Origin: Bacteroidota bacterium
GTDB lineage: Bacteria; Bacteroidota; Bacteroidia; Bacteroidales; FEN-979
Direction: 5' to 3'
Length of the DNA stretch: 64,000 bases
NCBI GenBank assembly: GCA_026391805.1
Contig: JAPLDJ010000024.1
Coordinates: 358,014 to 422,013, forward strand
The notes beneath the pieces are model-generated. The model saw nothing but the letters and a program-made list of their open reading frames with translations. It did no database searches and was not told the DNA's origin. Shown here one piece after another: positions 9,107-18,274 of this stretch. How positions within the stretch are numbered: position 1 is the first letter of the stretch; each line of letters begins with the position of its first letter. Both the position numbers and the translations under genes were made by a program.

Positions 9107-10147
9107 ATGATAAATGAAACAAAAAGGAATGAGGATTTTGATTCTACCAACCTCTTGATTTTTCTTTACAAGTGGAGAAAACCCCTTCTTATCGTTATCA
9201 TCGTCGCTGCTCTTGGTTCCTGGTTTTTTTCCTGCCCGTGGTTTATCACTCCTAAATTCAGGTCAACCGTTATCCTTTATCCCACCAGCTCAAGTTCCGT
9301 TTCAAAGGCCCTGCTGAGCGATCAATCATCGAAAGGGCAGGACCTGATGGCATTCGGGGAGGATGAACAGGCAGAACAGCTCCTTCAGATCCTCAATTCA
9401 AACAGGATCCGCGACCGGATCATCCAGAAGTTCAATCTTATTGATCATTACAGGATTGACAGTACTTCCAGGTACAAGAAAGAATCGCTCTACAAAGAAT
9501 ACGAACGGAACATCAACTTCCGCCGTACCGAATACATGGCGGTTCAGATCTCGGTGCTGGACAAGGATCCGCAGATGGCTGCCGATATTGCCAATAAGAT
9601 TGCCGACCTGCTTGACTCGACGAAAAATGAGATGCAACGCCAGCGGGCTTACAGCGGTTACAAGATCGTGGAGGCTGAATACAACTCACTGAAATCAGAG
9701 GTTGAGGAAATTGCAGATTCACTTGTTGCCATTGGTAAACTGGGCGTAAACGACGTTGAATATCAGTCGCAGGCGCTCAATACACAGATGGCGATCGCAA
9801 CCATGAACAACAACAAGGCGGCCATGGCTGCTTTGCAGAAAAGGCTGGATGTTCTGGGTAAATATGGCGGCATTTACATGTCGTTGAAGAATGCCCTGGA
9901 GTTCAAGACTCACCAGCTGACCCTGCTCCAGGCAAAGTACAAGGAAGCAAAAGTGGATGCCGAGGAAAACATCCCCCAGAAGTTTATCGTGAATACGGGT
10001 TACAAAGCTGAGCGCAAATCCTATCCTGTTCAATGGCTCATCGTCCTGGTAACGACCTTTTCAGCCCTGTTTCTGACAATCATCGTGATCATCATGATTG
10101 AAAAGATCAGCGCATATGAATCACACAAGAAATTCCACCTTTCCTGA
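9107..10147 (+). CDS. Wzz-like chain-length determinant (first copy)
   Basis: 346 residues. Two membrane helices bracket a large periplasmic region: TM1 near 28-48 (KPLLIVIIVAALGSWFF) and TM2 near 306-334 after the PVQW motif. Between them lies a Wzz fold start (FITPKFRSTVILYPTSSSS) and a helical, coiled-coil-prone stretch (about 170-290). The family sets the length of Wzy-made polysaccharide or acts in its export; no C-terminal tyrosine-kinase domain is present. A second, shorter paralogue follows directly, so the pair may form a hetero-oligomer. Neither a Wza porin nor a kinase is in view. Confidence 0.82.
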   Translation: MINETKRNEDFDSTNLLIFLYKWRKPLLIVIIVAALGSWFFSCPWFITPKFRSTVILYPTSSSSVSKALLSDQSSKGQDLMAFGEDEQAEQLLQILNSNRIRDRIIQKFNLIDHYRIDSTSRYKKESLYKEYERNINFRRTEYMAVQISVLDKDPQMAADIANKIADLLDSTKNEMQRQRAYSGYKIVEAEYNSLKSEVEEIADSLVAIGKLGVNDVEYQSQALNTQMAIATMNNNKAAMAALQKRLDVLGKYGGIYMSLKNALEFKTHQLTLLQAKYKEAKVDAEENIPQKFIVNTGYKAERKSYPVQWLIVLVTTFSALFLTIIVIIMIEKISAYESHKKFHLS

Positions 10148-10181
10148 ACCGGTCAGAATAAATAAAAAAAACAATATAGTT

Positions 10182-11129
10182 ATGGAAGATTACTTCAAAA
10201 GCAAGAGCATCATTAACATTCTCATTCGCTGGAAAATTCATCTTGCGGTGATCATCGTTGCAGCGGCCCTGCTTGCTGTCTTTTTCACGAGCCCGATCTT
10301 CATTACCCCGCTTTTCAAATCATTTTCAGTGATGTATCCATCGAACATTTCTGCATATGGTGATGAAAGCCTGAGCGAACAGATGATGCAGGTGCTGCAG
10401 TCGAAAGAGATCCGTGACAGCCTTATCGTAAAATTTGATCTTCCGAGGCATTACGGCATCGATACAAAATATGAATATTATACGAGCACGATGCTCTGGG
10501 AATACAGCAAAAATGTAAAGGTTTCAAAAACACCTTATGATGCGGTGACCATTGAGGTCTGGGACAAAGACCCTAAAGTTGCATGCGACATGGTGAATGA
10601 GATGATGAACCAGTATAACATGAAACTGCGCGGCCTTCATAAGGAAAAGTTCAGGGAAGTTGTAAATAACTACCGTACGGTGACAAATTACAAGCGGAAG
10701 GAACTTGATTCCCTGCAGGACCGTGCCCATGAACTCGGGGTGAAATACGGACTCCTTGATTATCCGATGCAGACCCGAGAAGTGATGCGGGCCTATCTTA
10801 CCGGTTCAAGGAGTGGCGAAGTTTCGCGGCTGAAGAAGAACCTTGAGGAGAAGGGAGGTGACCGGGAAATGGTATCTGATCTCATGCTCGCAATAACAAA
10901 GGATTACAGTGCTTTTAAACTCGATTACGACCGGGCCGTTCTCGATGAGAACAGGAATTATACCTATGTCAATGTGCTGAACAAACCGTTCATTGCTGAC
11001 AAAAAAGGATACCCGGTGCGTTGGGTTATCGTCGTGGTTTCGGCGCTGGCATCGTTCTTCCTTGCGCTGATCGTGATCAGTGTGATTGAAGGACGCAGAA
11101 GACAGCCTGAAGTTTCCGCAACTGCTTAA
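10182..11129 (+). CDS. Wzz-like chain-length determinant (second copy)
   Basis: 316 residues from the ATG at 10182. Longer in-frame starts (10098, 10116) would overlap the previous gene and add a polar tail with no match to the paralogue, whereas MEDYFKSKSIINILIRWKIH aligns with the first copy. Architecture is the same: TM1 near 20-40, periplasmic region with FITPLFKSFSVMYPS, helical middle, TM2 near 284-306 after PVRWVI. It lacks part of the central helical region of copy one. Probably acts with it in polysaccharide chain-length control at the inner membrane. Confidence 0.8.
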   Translation: MEDYFKSKSIINILIRWKIHLAVIIVAAALLAVFFTSPIFITPLFKSFSVMYPSNISAYGDESLSEQMMQVLQSKEIRDSLIVKFDLPRHYGIDTKYEYYTSTMLWEYSKNVKVSKTPYDAVTIEVWDKDPKVACDMVNEMMNQYNMKLRGLHKEKFREVVNNYRTVTNYKRKELDSLQDRAHELGVKYGLLDYPMQTREVMRAYLTGSRSGEVSRLKKNLEEKGGDREMVSDLMLAITKDYSAFKLDYDRAVLDENRNYTYVNVLNKPFIADKKGYPVRWVIVVVSALASFFLALIVISVIEGRRRQPEVSATA

Positions 11130-11149
11130 AGATCTTATTCTTCCAAGAA

Positions 11150-12604
11150 TTGCTCGAAAAGACTAAAATACGGTGGGTGTATGCAATCAGCGTGATCTTC
11201 ATTGCGCTGAATGTCTATTTTATGCTCCGCGAAAGTTACTGGCCTCTGCTGATCCCTGCATTTGCCCTGCTTCTGTACCTCTATTTTTATTCCCTGGACA
11301 AGATCCTTCTCCTGATCGCTTTCATGACCCCGCTGGCCATTAACATGACCAACCCGGAATACGGAGTCGGGCTTTCGATTCCATCAGAGCCACTCATGGC
11401 AGGTGTATTGGCAATATTTATCATCAAGGTCTTTTATACGAAGGATTATGACAGAAGCATCCTGAAACATCCGGTGACCATTGTTCTGCTGCTTAGCCTC
11501 GCGTGGATGTTCATTACGAGCCTGACAAGCCAGCTGCCTCTTGTATCCTTTAAAGCATTGGTTGCACGGCTCTGGTTCGTCGTCCCCTTTTATTTCCTTG
11601 GAGTTCTGTTATTCAAAAACTTAAGGAACATTAAATCCTTCATCTGGCTTTACACCATTCCGCTGGTCGGAGTGATCTTTTATACCACTTACAATCATTA
11701 TCTGTGGGGCTTTTCAGAACAGTCCGGGCACTGGGTGATGGAGCCTTTTTACAATGATCACACGGCCTACGGTGCGATCCTGACATTTTTCATCCCGGTC
11801 TTCGTCGGGTTTTCCTTTACGAGAGCGTATTCAAAAACCCTCCGGTTTTTCTCTTTCCTTGTACTTGCAATACTGGTTACAGCTTTGGTCCTGTCCTTCA
11901 GCCGCGCTGCATGGGTAAGTCTTGCCTTTGCATTTATGATCTACCTGGTCATTGCACTGAAGATCAAGATGAAATATATCCTGTTACCGTTCGGTATTCT
12001 TTTGTGTTTTTTCTTTCTTTTCCAGAATGAGATCTGGGAAAAACTGGAGAAAAACAAGCAGGGTTCGTCGGCCAATTTTGTCGAACATGTTCAATCCATT
12101 TCAAATGTAACGACGGATGATTCCAACCTTGAGCGTATCAACCGCTGGCAATCTGCCCTGCGCATGTTCCGTGAAAGGCCGGTATTCGGCTTCGGACCTG
12201 GGACCTACCAATTCAAGTATGCTCCTTACCAGCGTTTCAGCGAAAAGACAAGGATCAGCACCAATGCCGGGGATAAAGGGAATGCACACAGTGAATACAT
12301 TGGTCCGCTGGCAGAATCAGGTGTGCTGGGAATGGCTTTCGTACTCAGTATCCTTATTTTCGTAATTGCGACCGGTTTGCGGGTCTATAAGAAAACCGAT
12401 TCACGGGAGGTCCGGATGCTGACGCTTTCGATCCTGTTAGGACTTATTACCTATTACTTTCATGGCACCATGAATGATTTTCTCGATACTGATAAGGCAT
12501 CGGTGCCTTTCTGGGGCTTTATCGCCATGCTCGTTGCACTGGATATCTATTATCTGAAGAAACCTGAGAAGACAGCAGAGAACCTGCCATCCGAAAAGAA
12601 ATAA
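11150..12604 (+). CDS. O-antigen ligase/polymerase family membrane protein
   Basis: 484 residues, about 12 membrane helices, with the family's large periplasmic loop near residues 300-400 (FGFGPGTYQFKYAPYQRF ... NAHSEYIGPLAESGVLGM) and the conserved SFSRAAWVSLAF helix. These fit the Wzy_C/O-antigen ligase family (WaaL or Wzy), which joins or polymerises undecaprenyl-linked glycans on the periplasmic face. Ligase versus polymerase cannot be settled here. The frame appears to start at TTG 11150, 20 bp after the previous stop; no upstream ATG exists in frame and the next Met (about residue 25) would cut the first helix. It converges with the lpxD-like gene, 7 bp apart. Confidence 0.83.
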   Translation: MLEKTKIRWVYAISVIFIALNVYFMLRESYWPLLIPAFALLLYLYFYSLDKILLLIAFMTPLAINMTNPEYGVGLSIPSEPLMAGVLAIFIIKVFYTKDYDRSILKHPVTIVLLLSLAWMFITSLTSQLPLVSFKALVARLWFVVPFYFLGVLLFKNLRNIKSFIWLYTIPLVGVIFYTTYNHYLWGFSEQSGHWVMEPFYNDHTAYGAILTFFIPVFVGFSFTRAYSKTLRFFSFLVLAILVTALVLSFSRAAWVSLAFAFMIYLVIALKIKMKYILLPFGILLCFFFLFQNEIWEKLEKNKQGSSANFVEHVQSISNVTTDDSNLERINRWQSALRMFRERPVFGFGPGTYQFKYAPYQRFSEKTRISTNAGDKGNAHSEYIGPLAESGVLGMAFVLSILIFVIATGLRVYKKTDSREVRMLTLSILLGLITYYFHGTMNDFLDTDKASVPFWGFIAMLVALDIYYLKKPEKTAENLPSEKK

Positions 12605-12611
12605 GAGAAAT

Positions 12612-13541
12612 CTATTTTATCTTATGGATGAGATCCGGCAACATTTTTAATGCCGCGACTTCACGCCATTTTTTCCGGGCTTCGATGGCCGGGATACCCC
12701 AGTAGACCTTTCCTCCTTCAAGCGATTTTTCAGTTCCGGCACCGGCAAGAACAACAGCGCCTTTCCCGATCACAAGGTCTTTGTTGACAAGCACGTTGGC
12801 CCAGAGGATCACATCATCTTCGATGATCGTTACACCTGCAATGGCGCAGAAGGCCCCGATGAGGCAATTCCTTCCGATAAATGTATCATGGCCGACCTGC
12901 ACATGGTTGTCGAACTTTGTTCCGAAGGAAACAACAGTATCCCCTGAAACCCCTTTGTCGATGGTGCAATTTGCGCCAATTTCCACATTGTCTTCGAGGA
13001 TGGTCCGGCCGCAGGATTCAAGCTTTTTATATCCCTCCGGGCGGCGCTGGAAATAAAAGGCATCGGCGCCGATCACAGCACCGGAATGCACAATGACATT
13101 GTTGCCGAGGACGGAATGATCATAGATGCTGGCATTGGAATGGATGATGCAGTTTTTCCCGATCTTCACATGATTTCCTACAAAAGCACCCGGCTGGATC
13201 ACCGTTCCTTCTCCGATCCCGGCAGAAGGACTGATCGCTGATACAGCCTTTTCAAACGGGCGGAATTTCGTGACCAGGAAAACATAATCATCAAAAGGAC
13301 GATCGGAGATGATCAGCGCCTTGCCGGCAGGAGGTTCAACTTCCTTGTTGATAATGATCGTGGTTGCTTTCGATTCCAGCGCCTTGGTGTAGTATTTCGG
13401 ATGGTCGACAAACGTGAGGTCGCCCGCTTCAACCATATGGATCTCATTGATCCCGGAAATCCGGAAATCGGGGGCTCCGATAAAGCGCGCACCAATAAGG
13501 CCGGCTACTTCTTTAAGTGTTAAAGGAGAGTCAAATTTCAT
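12612..13541 (-). CDS. LpxD-like N-acyltransferase, second copy
   Basis: 309 residues: an N-terminal uridine-binding-like domain (about 1-100) followed by a left-handed parallel beta-helix of hexapeptide repeats (VIQPGAFVGNHVKIGKNCII and onward to about 270), with a helical tail. This is the UDP-3-O-acylglucosamine N-acyltransferase fold. A longer, more canonical LpxD lies at 17152-18180, so this one may acylate another sugar nucleotide or use another chain length. Bacteroidota often keep this shorter paralogue next to efp, as here (42 bp downstream of efp). Confidence 0.75.
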   Translation of the reverse strand: MKFDSPLTLKEVAGLIGARFIGAPDFRISGINEIHMVEAGDLTFVDHPKYYTKALESKATTIIINKEVEPPAGKALIISDRPFDDYVFLVTKFRPFEKAVSAISPSAGIGEGTVIQPGAFVGNHVKIGKNCIIHSNASIYDHSVLGNNVIVHSGAVIGADAFYFQRRPEGYKKLESCGRTILEDNVEIGANCTIDKGVSGDTVVSFGTKFDNHVQVGHDTFIGRNCLIGAFCAIAGVTIIEDDVILWANVLVNKDLVIGKGAVVLAGAGTEKSLEGGKVYWGIPAIEARKKWREVAALKMLPDLIHKIK

Positions 13542-13583
13542 GCGAGGCGAAAAGATTAATGAATAATGAAGAATGAGTTATAA

Positions 13584-14150
13584 TTATTCTTTTACCCGCT
13601 CAGAATAATCACCGGTGCGGGTATCCACGCGGATCAATTCACCGGTCTCGATAAAGAGGGGGATCCTGACGGTGGCCCCGGTTTCAATGGTGCCGTTCTT
13701 CATCGCGTTGGTGGCTGTATTGCCCTTCATGCCGGGTTCGGTATAGGTGACCCTCAGTACAACATAGGTAGGCAATTCACAGGTGAGCGCCGTTTCCGTA
13801 TCGGCATGGTAGAGGATCTCCACTTCCTGACCTTCTTTCAGAAAAGCCGGTGCATTGATGAGATCTTCCTGGATATAGGTCTGTTCGAAAGACTCCGTAT
13901 TCATGAAATGGTAACCTGAAGCATCCTTGTAAAGAAACTGGTATTTCCTTCTTTCAACCCTTGCAATATTGATCCTGACGCCCGAATCAAAGGTGTTCGG
14001 AATAACCCTGCCGGTCTTGAGATTCTTGAGTTTTGTCCGGATGAAAGCCGGTCCTTTTCCGGGTTTCACATGCTGAAATTCAACGATCGAAAAGAGATCA
14101 TCATTGTATTCAATTACCAATCCATTCCTGATATCCGCGGTTGTTGCCAT
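13584..14150 (-). CDS. efp: Translation elongation factor P
   Basis: EF-P enters the ribosomal E site and relieves stalling at proline runs. 188 residues in the usual three beta-barrel domains: KOW-like domain 1 (1-64), OB domains 2 and 3 to the end. The loop VKPGKGPAF places Lys32 at the tip that contacts the tRNA; which modification, if any, occurs cannot be read here, and no EpmA/YmfI-type gene is nearby. The C-terminal [20 protein letters not shown] motif is diagnostic. It has its own promoter just upstream. Confidence 0.97.
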   Translation of the reverse strand: MATTADIRNGLVIEYNDDLFSIVEFQHVKPGKGPAFIRTKLKNLKTGRVIPNTFDSGVRINIARVERRKYQFLYKDASGYHFMNTESFEQTYIQEDLINAPAFLKEGQEVEILYHADTETALTCELPTYVVLRVTYTEPGMKGNTATNAMKNGTIETGATVRIPLFIETGELIRVDTRTGDYSERVKE

Positions 14151-14183
14151 AAATGATTTGTTGATACATAGTTAAACGGGGTG

Positions 14184-14213
14184 CAAAAGTATGGATTATT
14201 TTTGAATCTGCAA
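14184..14213 (-). promoter_or_regulatory. efp promoter
   Basis: On the minus strand: TTG at 14213-14211, a 19-bp spacer and TACTTTTG at 14191-14184, a full TAnnTTTG match. The expected transcript starts about 27 bp before the ATG at 14150. Confidence 0.6.
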
Positions 14214-14264
14214 TCAAATCCGGAATCCGATTGCAGAACAGGCAGGCTGGCTGGAAGAAAAATT

Positions 14265-14894
14265 TTACCTCGCGGTTTTGTAATCCTCGATGAATAATTT
14301 TTCCTTGCAGAAGGCTGTTTCCTGGTGCTGCAGGTTGGAACAGACCACGATGATTCGGTCCTTTGCCATTTCACCGATCAGATCAAGATACCAGCGGGTG
14401 CCGGTCTCATCGAGGTTCATTGTGGGTTCATCCAGCAAAACTATGGAGACCTCACTTAGCAGGGCCAGAATCAGTTTGACACGCTGTTTCATGCCGGAAG
14501 AAAAGACCCGGATCGGCTTATGTCCGGGGTCTTTGAAACCTACCCGGTCGGTGATGGACCGAAGTGTGTATCCTTTGACCATTGACTTAAAGGAGAAATG
14601 AAACCGCAGCATTTCCTGCAGCGTAAATTCCTCGATTAGTTCCTGGTAGGGGGCCACGATGGAAAGGTGCCGGAAGATATCGTCAACAGGGATTTCCTGT
14701 TCTTCCATGTAATACCTTACCGAACCGGTTGTCGGGTGAAGGCTTCCGGAGATGACCTGCAGCAACGTCGACTTACCTGAGCCATTCCTGCCCAGAATGG
14801 CCGTTGCACTGTTATCCTGGAAAGAAAAACTGAGATCCCGGAAGATCCAGTCGGTGTTGAATTTTTTGCCGGTACCGGTCAGAATAATTTTCAC
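14265..14894 (-). CDS. ABC transporter ATP-binding protein
   Basis: 209 residues, a single ATPase domain. Walker A is GRNGSGKST (35-43), the signature is FSSGMKQRVKL (131-141) rather than a strict LSGGQ, and Walker B is IVLLDEPTMN (151-160). The short length and signature fit ATPases of the CcmA type or of cytoplasmic accessory function. No permease gene adjoins it, so the partner is unknown. It lies 21 bp after lpxA, and similar ATPases follow lpxA in relatives, so a role in envelope biogenesis is plausible but not shown. Confidence 0.85.
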   Translation of the reverse strand: MKIILTGTGKKFNTDWIFRDLSFSFQDNSATAILGRNGSGKSTLLQVISGSLHPTTGSVRYYMEEQEIPVDDIFRHLSIVAPYQELIEEFTLQEMLRFHFSFKSMVKGYTLRSITDRVGFKDPGHKPIRVFSSGMKQRVKLILALLSEVSIVLLDEPTMNLDETGTRWYLDLIGEMAKDRIIVVCSNLQHQETAFCKEKLFIEDYKTAR

Positions 14895-14915
14895 AGTGAG
14901 AAAGGGGATTCGGCA

Positions 14916-15728
14916 TCAGAAGCCAGAAAGGGAGGATTGTTTTTCACGGACTTTCGAATAGCCTTTCATGATGCCGCGGCTGGAATTGGAGATAAAGGAG
15001 AGGATCTCATCGCGTTCCGGTGTCGCTTCCACTTTGGCTTCAATGATCTCAACGGCCTGGGAAACATTATAATTTTTCACGAAGATGATCCTGTAAATCT
15101 CCTGGATTTTATTGATGACTTCCGGAGTATATCCTCTTCTGCGCAATCCGATCGAATTAACGCCAACATAGGACATGGGTTCCCTGGCTGCTTTTGTAAA
15201 GGGAGGGACGTCTTTACCAACCCCTGTCCGGCCAGCGATAAAAGCATGCGTCCCTATATGACAGAACTGGTGAATGGGAACCATGCCCCCGATAATGGCC
15301 CAGTCATCAATAATAACATGGCCGGCAAGCATTGCAGCATTGGAAAGAATAACGTTATTTCCGACAACACAGTCATGGGCCACATGAACATAGGCCATCA
15401 ACAAGGTGTTATCCCCGATCACCGTTTCATAACTGGCCTTGGTGCCGCGGTTGATCGTGACGTATTCGCGGATGGTGACATTATTCCCGATTTTCACGAT
15501 GGAATCTTCGCCCGAATATTTCAGGTCCTGCGGAATGGCAGAAATGACGGCTCCGGGAAATATCTTACAGTTTTTCCCGATACGTGCACCTTCCATGATG
15601 GTAACATTGGATCCGATCCACGTACCTTCATCAATGGTCACATTCCGATCGATGCTTACGAAAGGTTCAATAACTACGTTGTTGGCTACCTTAGCCTGGG
15701 GATTGACGTATGCAAGGGGTTGATTCAT
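14916..15728 (-). CDS. lpxA: Acyl-ACP--UDP-N-acetylglucosamine O-acyltransferase
   Basis: Transfers a hydroxyacyl chain from ACP to UDP-GlcNAc, the first step of lipid A synthesis, in the cytoplasm. 270 residues, near the family norm. Residues 1-190 are hexapeptide repeats of a left-handed beta-helix (VIEPFVSIDRNVTIDEGTW and so on); the catalytic His lies in the NTLLMAYVHVAHDCVVGNN segment. The C-terminal helical region (NSIGLRRRGYTPEVINKIQE) binds ACP. It begins 7 bp after lpxC-fabZ and is in the same operon. Confidence 0.95.
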   Translation of the reverse strand: MNQPLAYVNPQAKVANNVVIEPFVSIDRNVTIDEGTWIGSNVTIMEGARIGKNCKIFPGAVISAIPQDLKYSGEDSIVKIGNNVTIREYVTINRGTKASYETVIGDNTLLMAYVHVAHDCVVGNNVILSNAAMLAGHVIIDDWAIIGGMVPIHQFCHIGTHAFIAGRTGVGKDVPPFTKAAREPMSYVGVNSIGLRRRGYTPEVINKIQEIYRIIFVKNYNVSQAVEIIEAKVEATPERDEILSFISNSSRGIMKGYSKVREKQSSLSGF

Positions 15729-15735
15729 AAGTTTA

Positions 15736-17127
15736 TTATTTTTTTTGAATTTGTGCCACCATTTCGGCTTCCATTACGACTTTGTTGCCCACGAAGGCTT
15801 TTCCCTGCATGTGGCAGATTCCGTGCCTTACAGGTTCAATCAGGGTGTTGTGGAAGATCACGGTATCTCCGGGAACTACCTTCTGCCGGAACTTTACTTT
15901 ATCGATTTTAAGGAAATAGGTGATATAATTTTCCGGATCCGGAACAAAGCTCAGAACAAAGATGCCACCCGTTTGTGCACTTGCTTCTATCAGAAGAACG
16001 CCCGGCATGACCGGTTCGCCAGGGAAATGACCGACAAAGAAAGACTCGTTCATGGTCACATTCTTCATCCCGACCACATCATGATCACTCATTTCAAGGA
16101 TCCTGTCGATAAAAAGGAACGGGGGACGATGAGGAAGGATCTTCTGGATCTGGTTTATATCATAGAGAGGTTTCTTGTTCAGATCATAATAAGGAACACC
16201 GTCGGACCGAAGTTCCTTTATCATCTGCTTTTTGATCAGTTTTGCAAATTCAACATTGGAGTGGTGACCGGGCCGGCTGGCAATCACATGGGCCCTGAGC
16301 GGCATCCCAACCAGTGCAAGATCTCCGACCACATCAAGCAACTTATGCCGGGCCGGCTCATTTGAAAAGGTCATTTCCACATTGTTCAGCATGCCTTGCT
16401 TCAGAACCTCCACACGCTGTTTGTTGAACAGGTGTGCAAGACGATCCAGTTCTTCCCGGGATACCACCTTGTCTACGAACACAATGGCATTTTCCAGGTC
16501 GCCGCCCTTGATCAGGTTGTTCTTGAGAAGAAATTCCAGTTCATGCAGGAAAACGAAGGTCCGGCAGGGGGCAATCTCGTCGCGGAACTGGCGGATGTTT
16601 GCCATGACAGCATTCTGCGAAGGAAGGACCTGTGAATCATAATCGATCATCACCGAAACCTGGAACTCCTTTGCAGGGATGGCCATGATCTGGGTTTTCT
16701 TCACATCATCCGTATAGGTGACATTGGCGGCCAGTTCAAAATACTTCCGGTCTGCTTTCTGCTCGACGATCCCTGCTTCCAGCAGTTTTTCGACATAGAT
16801 GCGTGCACTGCCATCCAGGATCGGCGTTTCCGACTGGTCGAGCTCGACAAGCACATTGTCGATCTCAAGCCCGCAGAGGGCTGCCAGTGCATGCTCAACC
16901 GTGTCGATCCTTACGCCCCTGTATTCGATGCTGGTTCCGCGGGAAGTATCAACCACGTGGTCAACATCGGCCGGTACCAGAACATTGGAATCAAGATCCT
17001 TCCGTTTGAATTTATACCCGGAATTTTCAGGTGCAGGATGGAATGTAAGTGTGACATCCTTCCCCGTATGAAGACCGGTTCCGGAAACGCTGACGCTGGT
17101 TTTTATCGTTTTTTGCTTATCGCTCAT
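15736..17127 (-). CDS. lpxC/fabZ: Bifunctional LpxC deacetylase / FabZ dehydratase
   Basis: 463 residues, a natural fusion typical of Bacteroidota. Residues 1 to about 305 are LpxC, the zinc enzyme that commits UDP-3-O-acyl-GlcNAc to lipid A: GTGLHTGKDVTLTFHPAP near the start, the zinc histidine in TVEHALAALCGLEIDN (about 75-90), and RPGHHSNVEFAKLIKK near the end of the domain. Residues about 318-463 are FabZ, the hydroxyacyl-ACP dehydratase of fatty-acid synthesis, with the active-site stretch GHFPGEPVMPGVLLIEASAQ. The fusion couples acyl-chain supply and lipid A. It lies in the lpxD - lpxC/fabZ - lpxA operon (gaps of 24 and 7 bp). Confidence 0.97.
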   Translation of the reverse strand: MSDKQKTIKTSVSVSGTGLHTGKDVTLTFHPAPENSGYKFKRKDLDSNVLVPADVDHVVDTSRGTSIEYRGVRIDTVEHALAALCGLEIDNVLVELDQSETPILDGSARIYVEKLLEAGIVEQKADRKYFELAANVTYTDDVKKTQIMAIPAKEFQVSVMIDYDSQVLPSQNAVMANIRQFRDEIAPCRTFVFLHELEFLLKNNLIKGGDLENAIVFVDKVVSREELDRLAHLFNKQRVEVLKQGMLNNVEMTFSNEPARHKLLDVVGDLALVGMPLRAHVIASRPGHHSNVEFAKLIKKQMIKELRSDGVPYYDLNKKPLYDINQIQKILPHRPPFLFIDRILEMSDHDVVGMKNVTMNESFFVGHFPGEPVMPGVLLIEASAQTGGIFVLSFVPDPENYITYFLKIDKVKFRQKVVPGDTVIFHNTLIEPVRHGICHMQGKAFVGNKVVMEAEMVAQIQKK

Positions 17128-17151
17128 AACCTGAGGTAGAAAATAATTCTG

Positions 17152-18180
17152 CTATTCTTTTTTTAACAATTTTTCCAGCTGGTAGATCTTCTTTACAAGC
17201 TGGTCGAAATTTCTCCAGTGAACATATAAACGGCGGGTTTTCGCTACCTGCTGGGCAGGGGTTCCGAGGAACGCGTCGCCGTCTTTTATATCGTGTTCAA
17301 TACCTGATTGCGCCCCGATCATGACATTGTTGCCGATCTTCAGGTGTCCCACAATACCAACCTGGCCTGCGATCAGGCAGTTATTGCCGATCTTCGTTGA
17401 ACCGGCGATCCCGGTCTGGGCAGCGATTACCGTATTCTCGCCGATCTCCACATTGTGTGCGATCTGGATCAGGTTATCAATCTTGGCGCCTTTGCCGATC
17501 ACGGTGGATCCGAGGGTAGCCCGGTCGATGGTAGTATTTGCCCCGATCTCTACATCGTCATGAATTACGACATTTCCCGCCTGGATCACCTTTACATACT
17601 GCTCTCCGGCCTGGGGTGCAAACCCGAAACCGTCGGCGCCGATCACAACACCAGCATGCAATGTACAATCCTTGCCGACAATACAATCATGGTAGAGTTT
17701 TACCCCTGCATAGATTATTGTGTTCTCACCGATGCTGACATTGTCGCCGACCACCGCGTTGGGATAAAGTTTAGCTCCTTTCCCTATAACTGCATTCTCC
17801 CCGACTGAAACGAATTCTGCAATGTAAACATCTTCGCCAATCTTAGCACTTTTAGCGATATAAGCCTGCGGAGAGATCCCTTTCCGTGCGGATTGCATCG
17901 TCTGGGCCAGCTCGAGCACCCGGGCAAATGCCACGTAAGCATTCTCAACCCTGATCATCGTGCCGGGGACGGGTTGGGTAGGGACAAAATCCTCGTTCAC
18001 GATAATGACCGATGCCTGTGTGGTATAAATAAACGGTGTGTAAACCGGATTGGCCAGGAATGTCAGGGTCCCGGGGAGAGCCTCATCAATTTTTGCCAGG
18101 GTGTGAATGGTTACATCCGGATTCCCGTCAACTTTTCCATTCAGAACCTCTGCAATCTGTCGCGCGGTAAACTCCATCAA
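17152..18180 (-). CDS. lpxD: UDP-3-O-(3-hydroxyacyl)glucosamine N-acyltransferase
   Basis: Adds the second acyl chain in lipid A synthesis, in the cytoplasm. 342 residues, standard length. N-terminal uridine-binding domain (1 to about 100, [20 protein letters not shown]), then hexapeptide repeats of a left-handed beta-helix ([20 protein letters not shown] onward) and a C-terminal helix ending in a Lys-rich tail. The catalytic His lies in the [20 protein letters not shown] or [14 protein letters not shown] segment. Two Met codons start the frame; the second (18177) gives the family's usual MEF start. First gene of the lpx operon, downstream of the HD-domain gene. Confidence 0.95.
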   Translation of the reverse strand: MMEFTARQIAEVLNGKVDGNPDVTIHTLAKIDEALPGTLTFLANPVYTPFIYTTQASVIIVNEDFVPTQPVPGTMIRVENAYVAFARVLELAQTMQSARKGISPQAYIAKSAKIGEDVYIAEFVSVGENAVIGKGAKLYPNAVVGDNVSIGENTIIYAGVKLYHDCIVGKDCTLHAGVVIGADGFGFAPQAGEQYVKVIQAGNVVIHDDVEIGANTTIDRATLGSTVIGKGAKIDNLIQIAHNVEIGENTVIAAQTGIAGSTKIGNNCLIAGQVGIVGHLKIGNNVMIGAQSGIEHDIKDGDAFLGTPAQQVAKTRRLYVHWRNFDQLVKKIYQLEKLLKKE

Positions 18181-18274
18181 TTCGCTTTAAGTTAGATCAT
18201 TACATTAATGAAACGGCATGCAATTTACCAATAAATTTCGAATCAGGCTGAAAATATTTTCAACTGCCGGGTAG

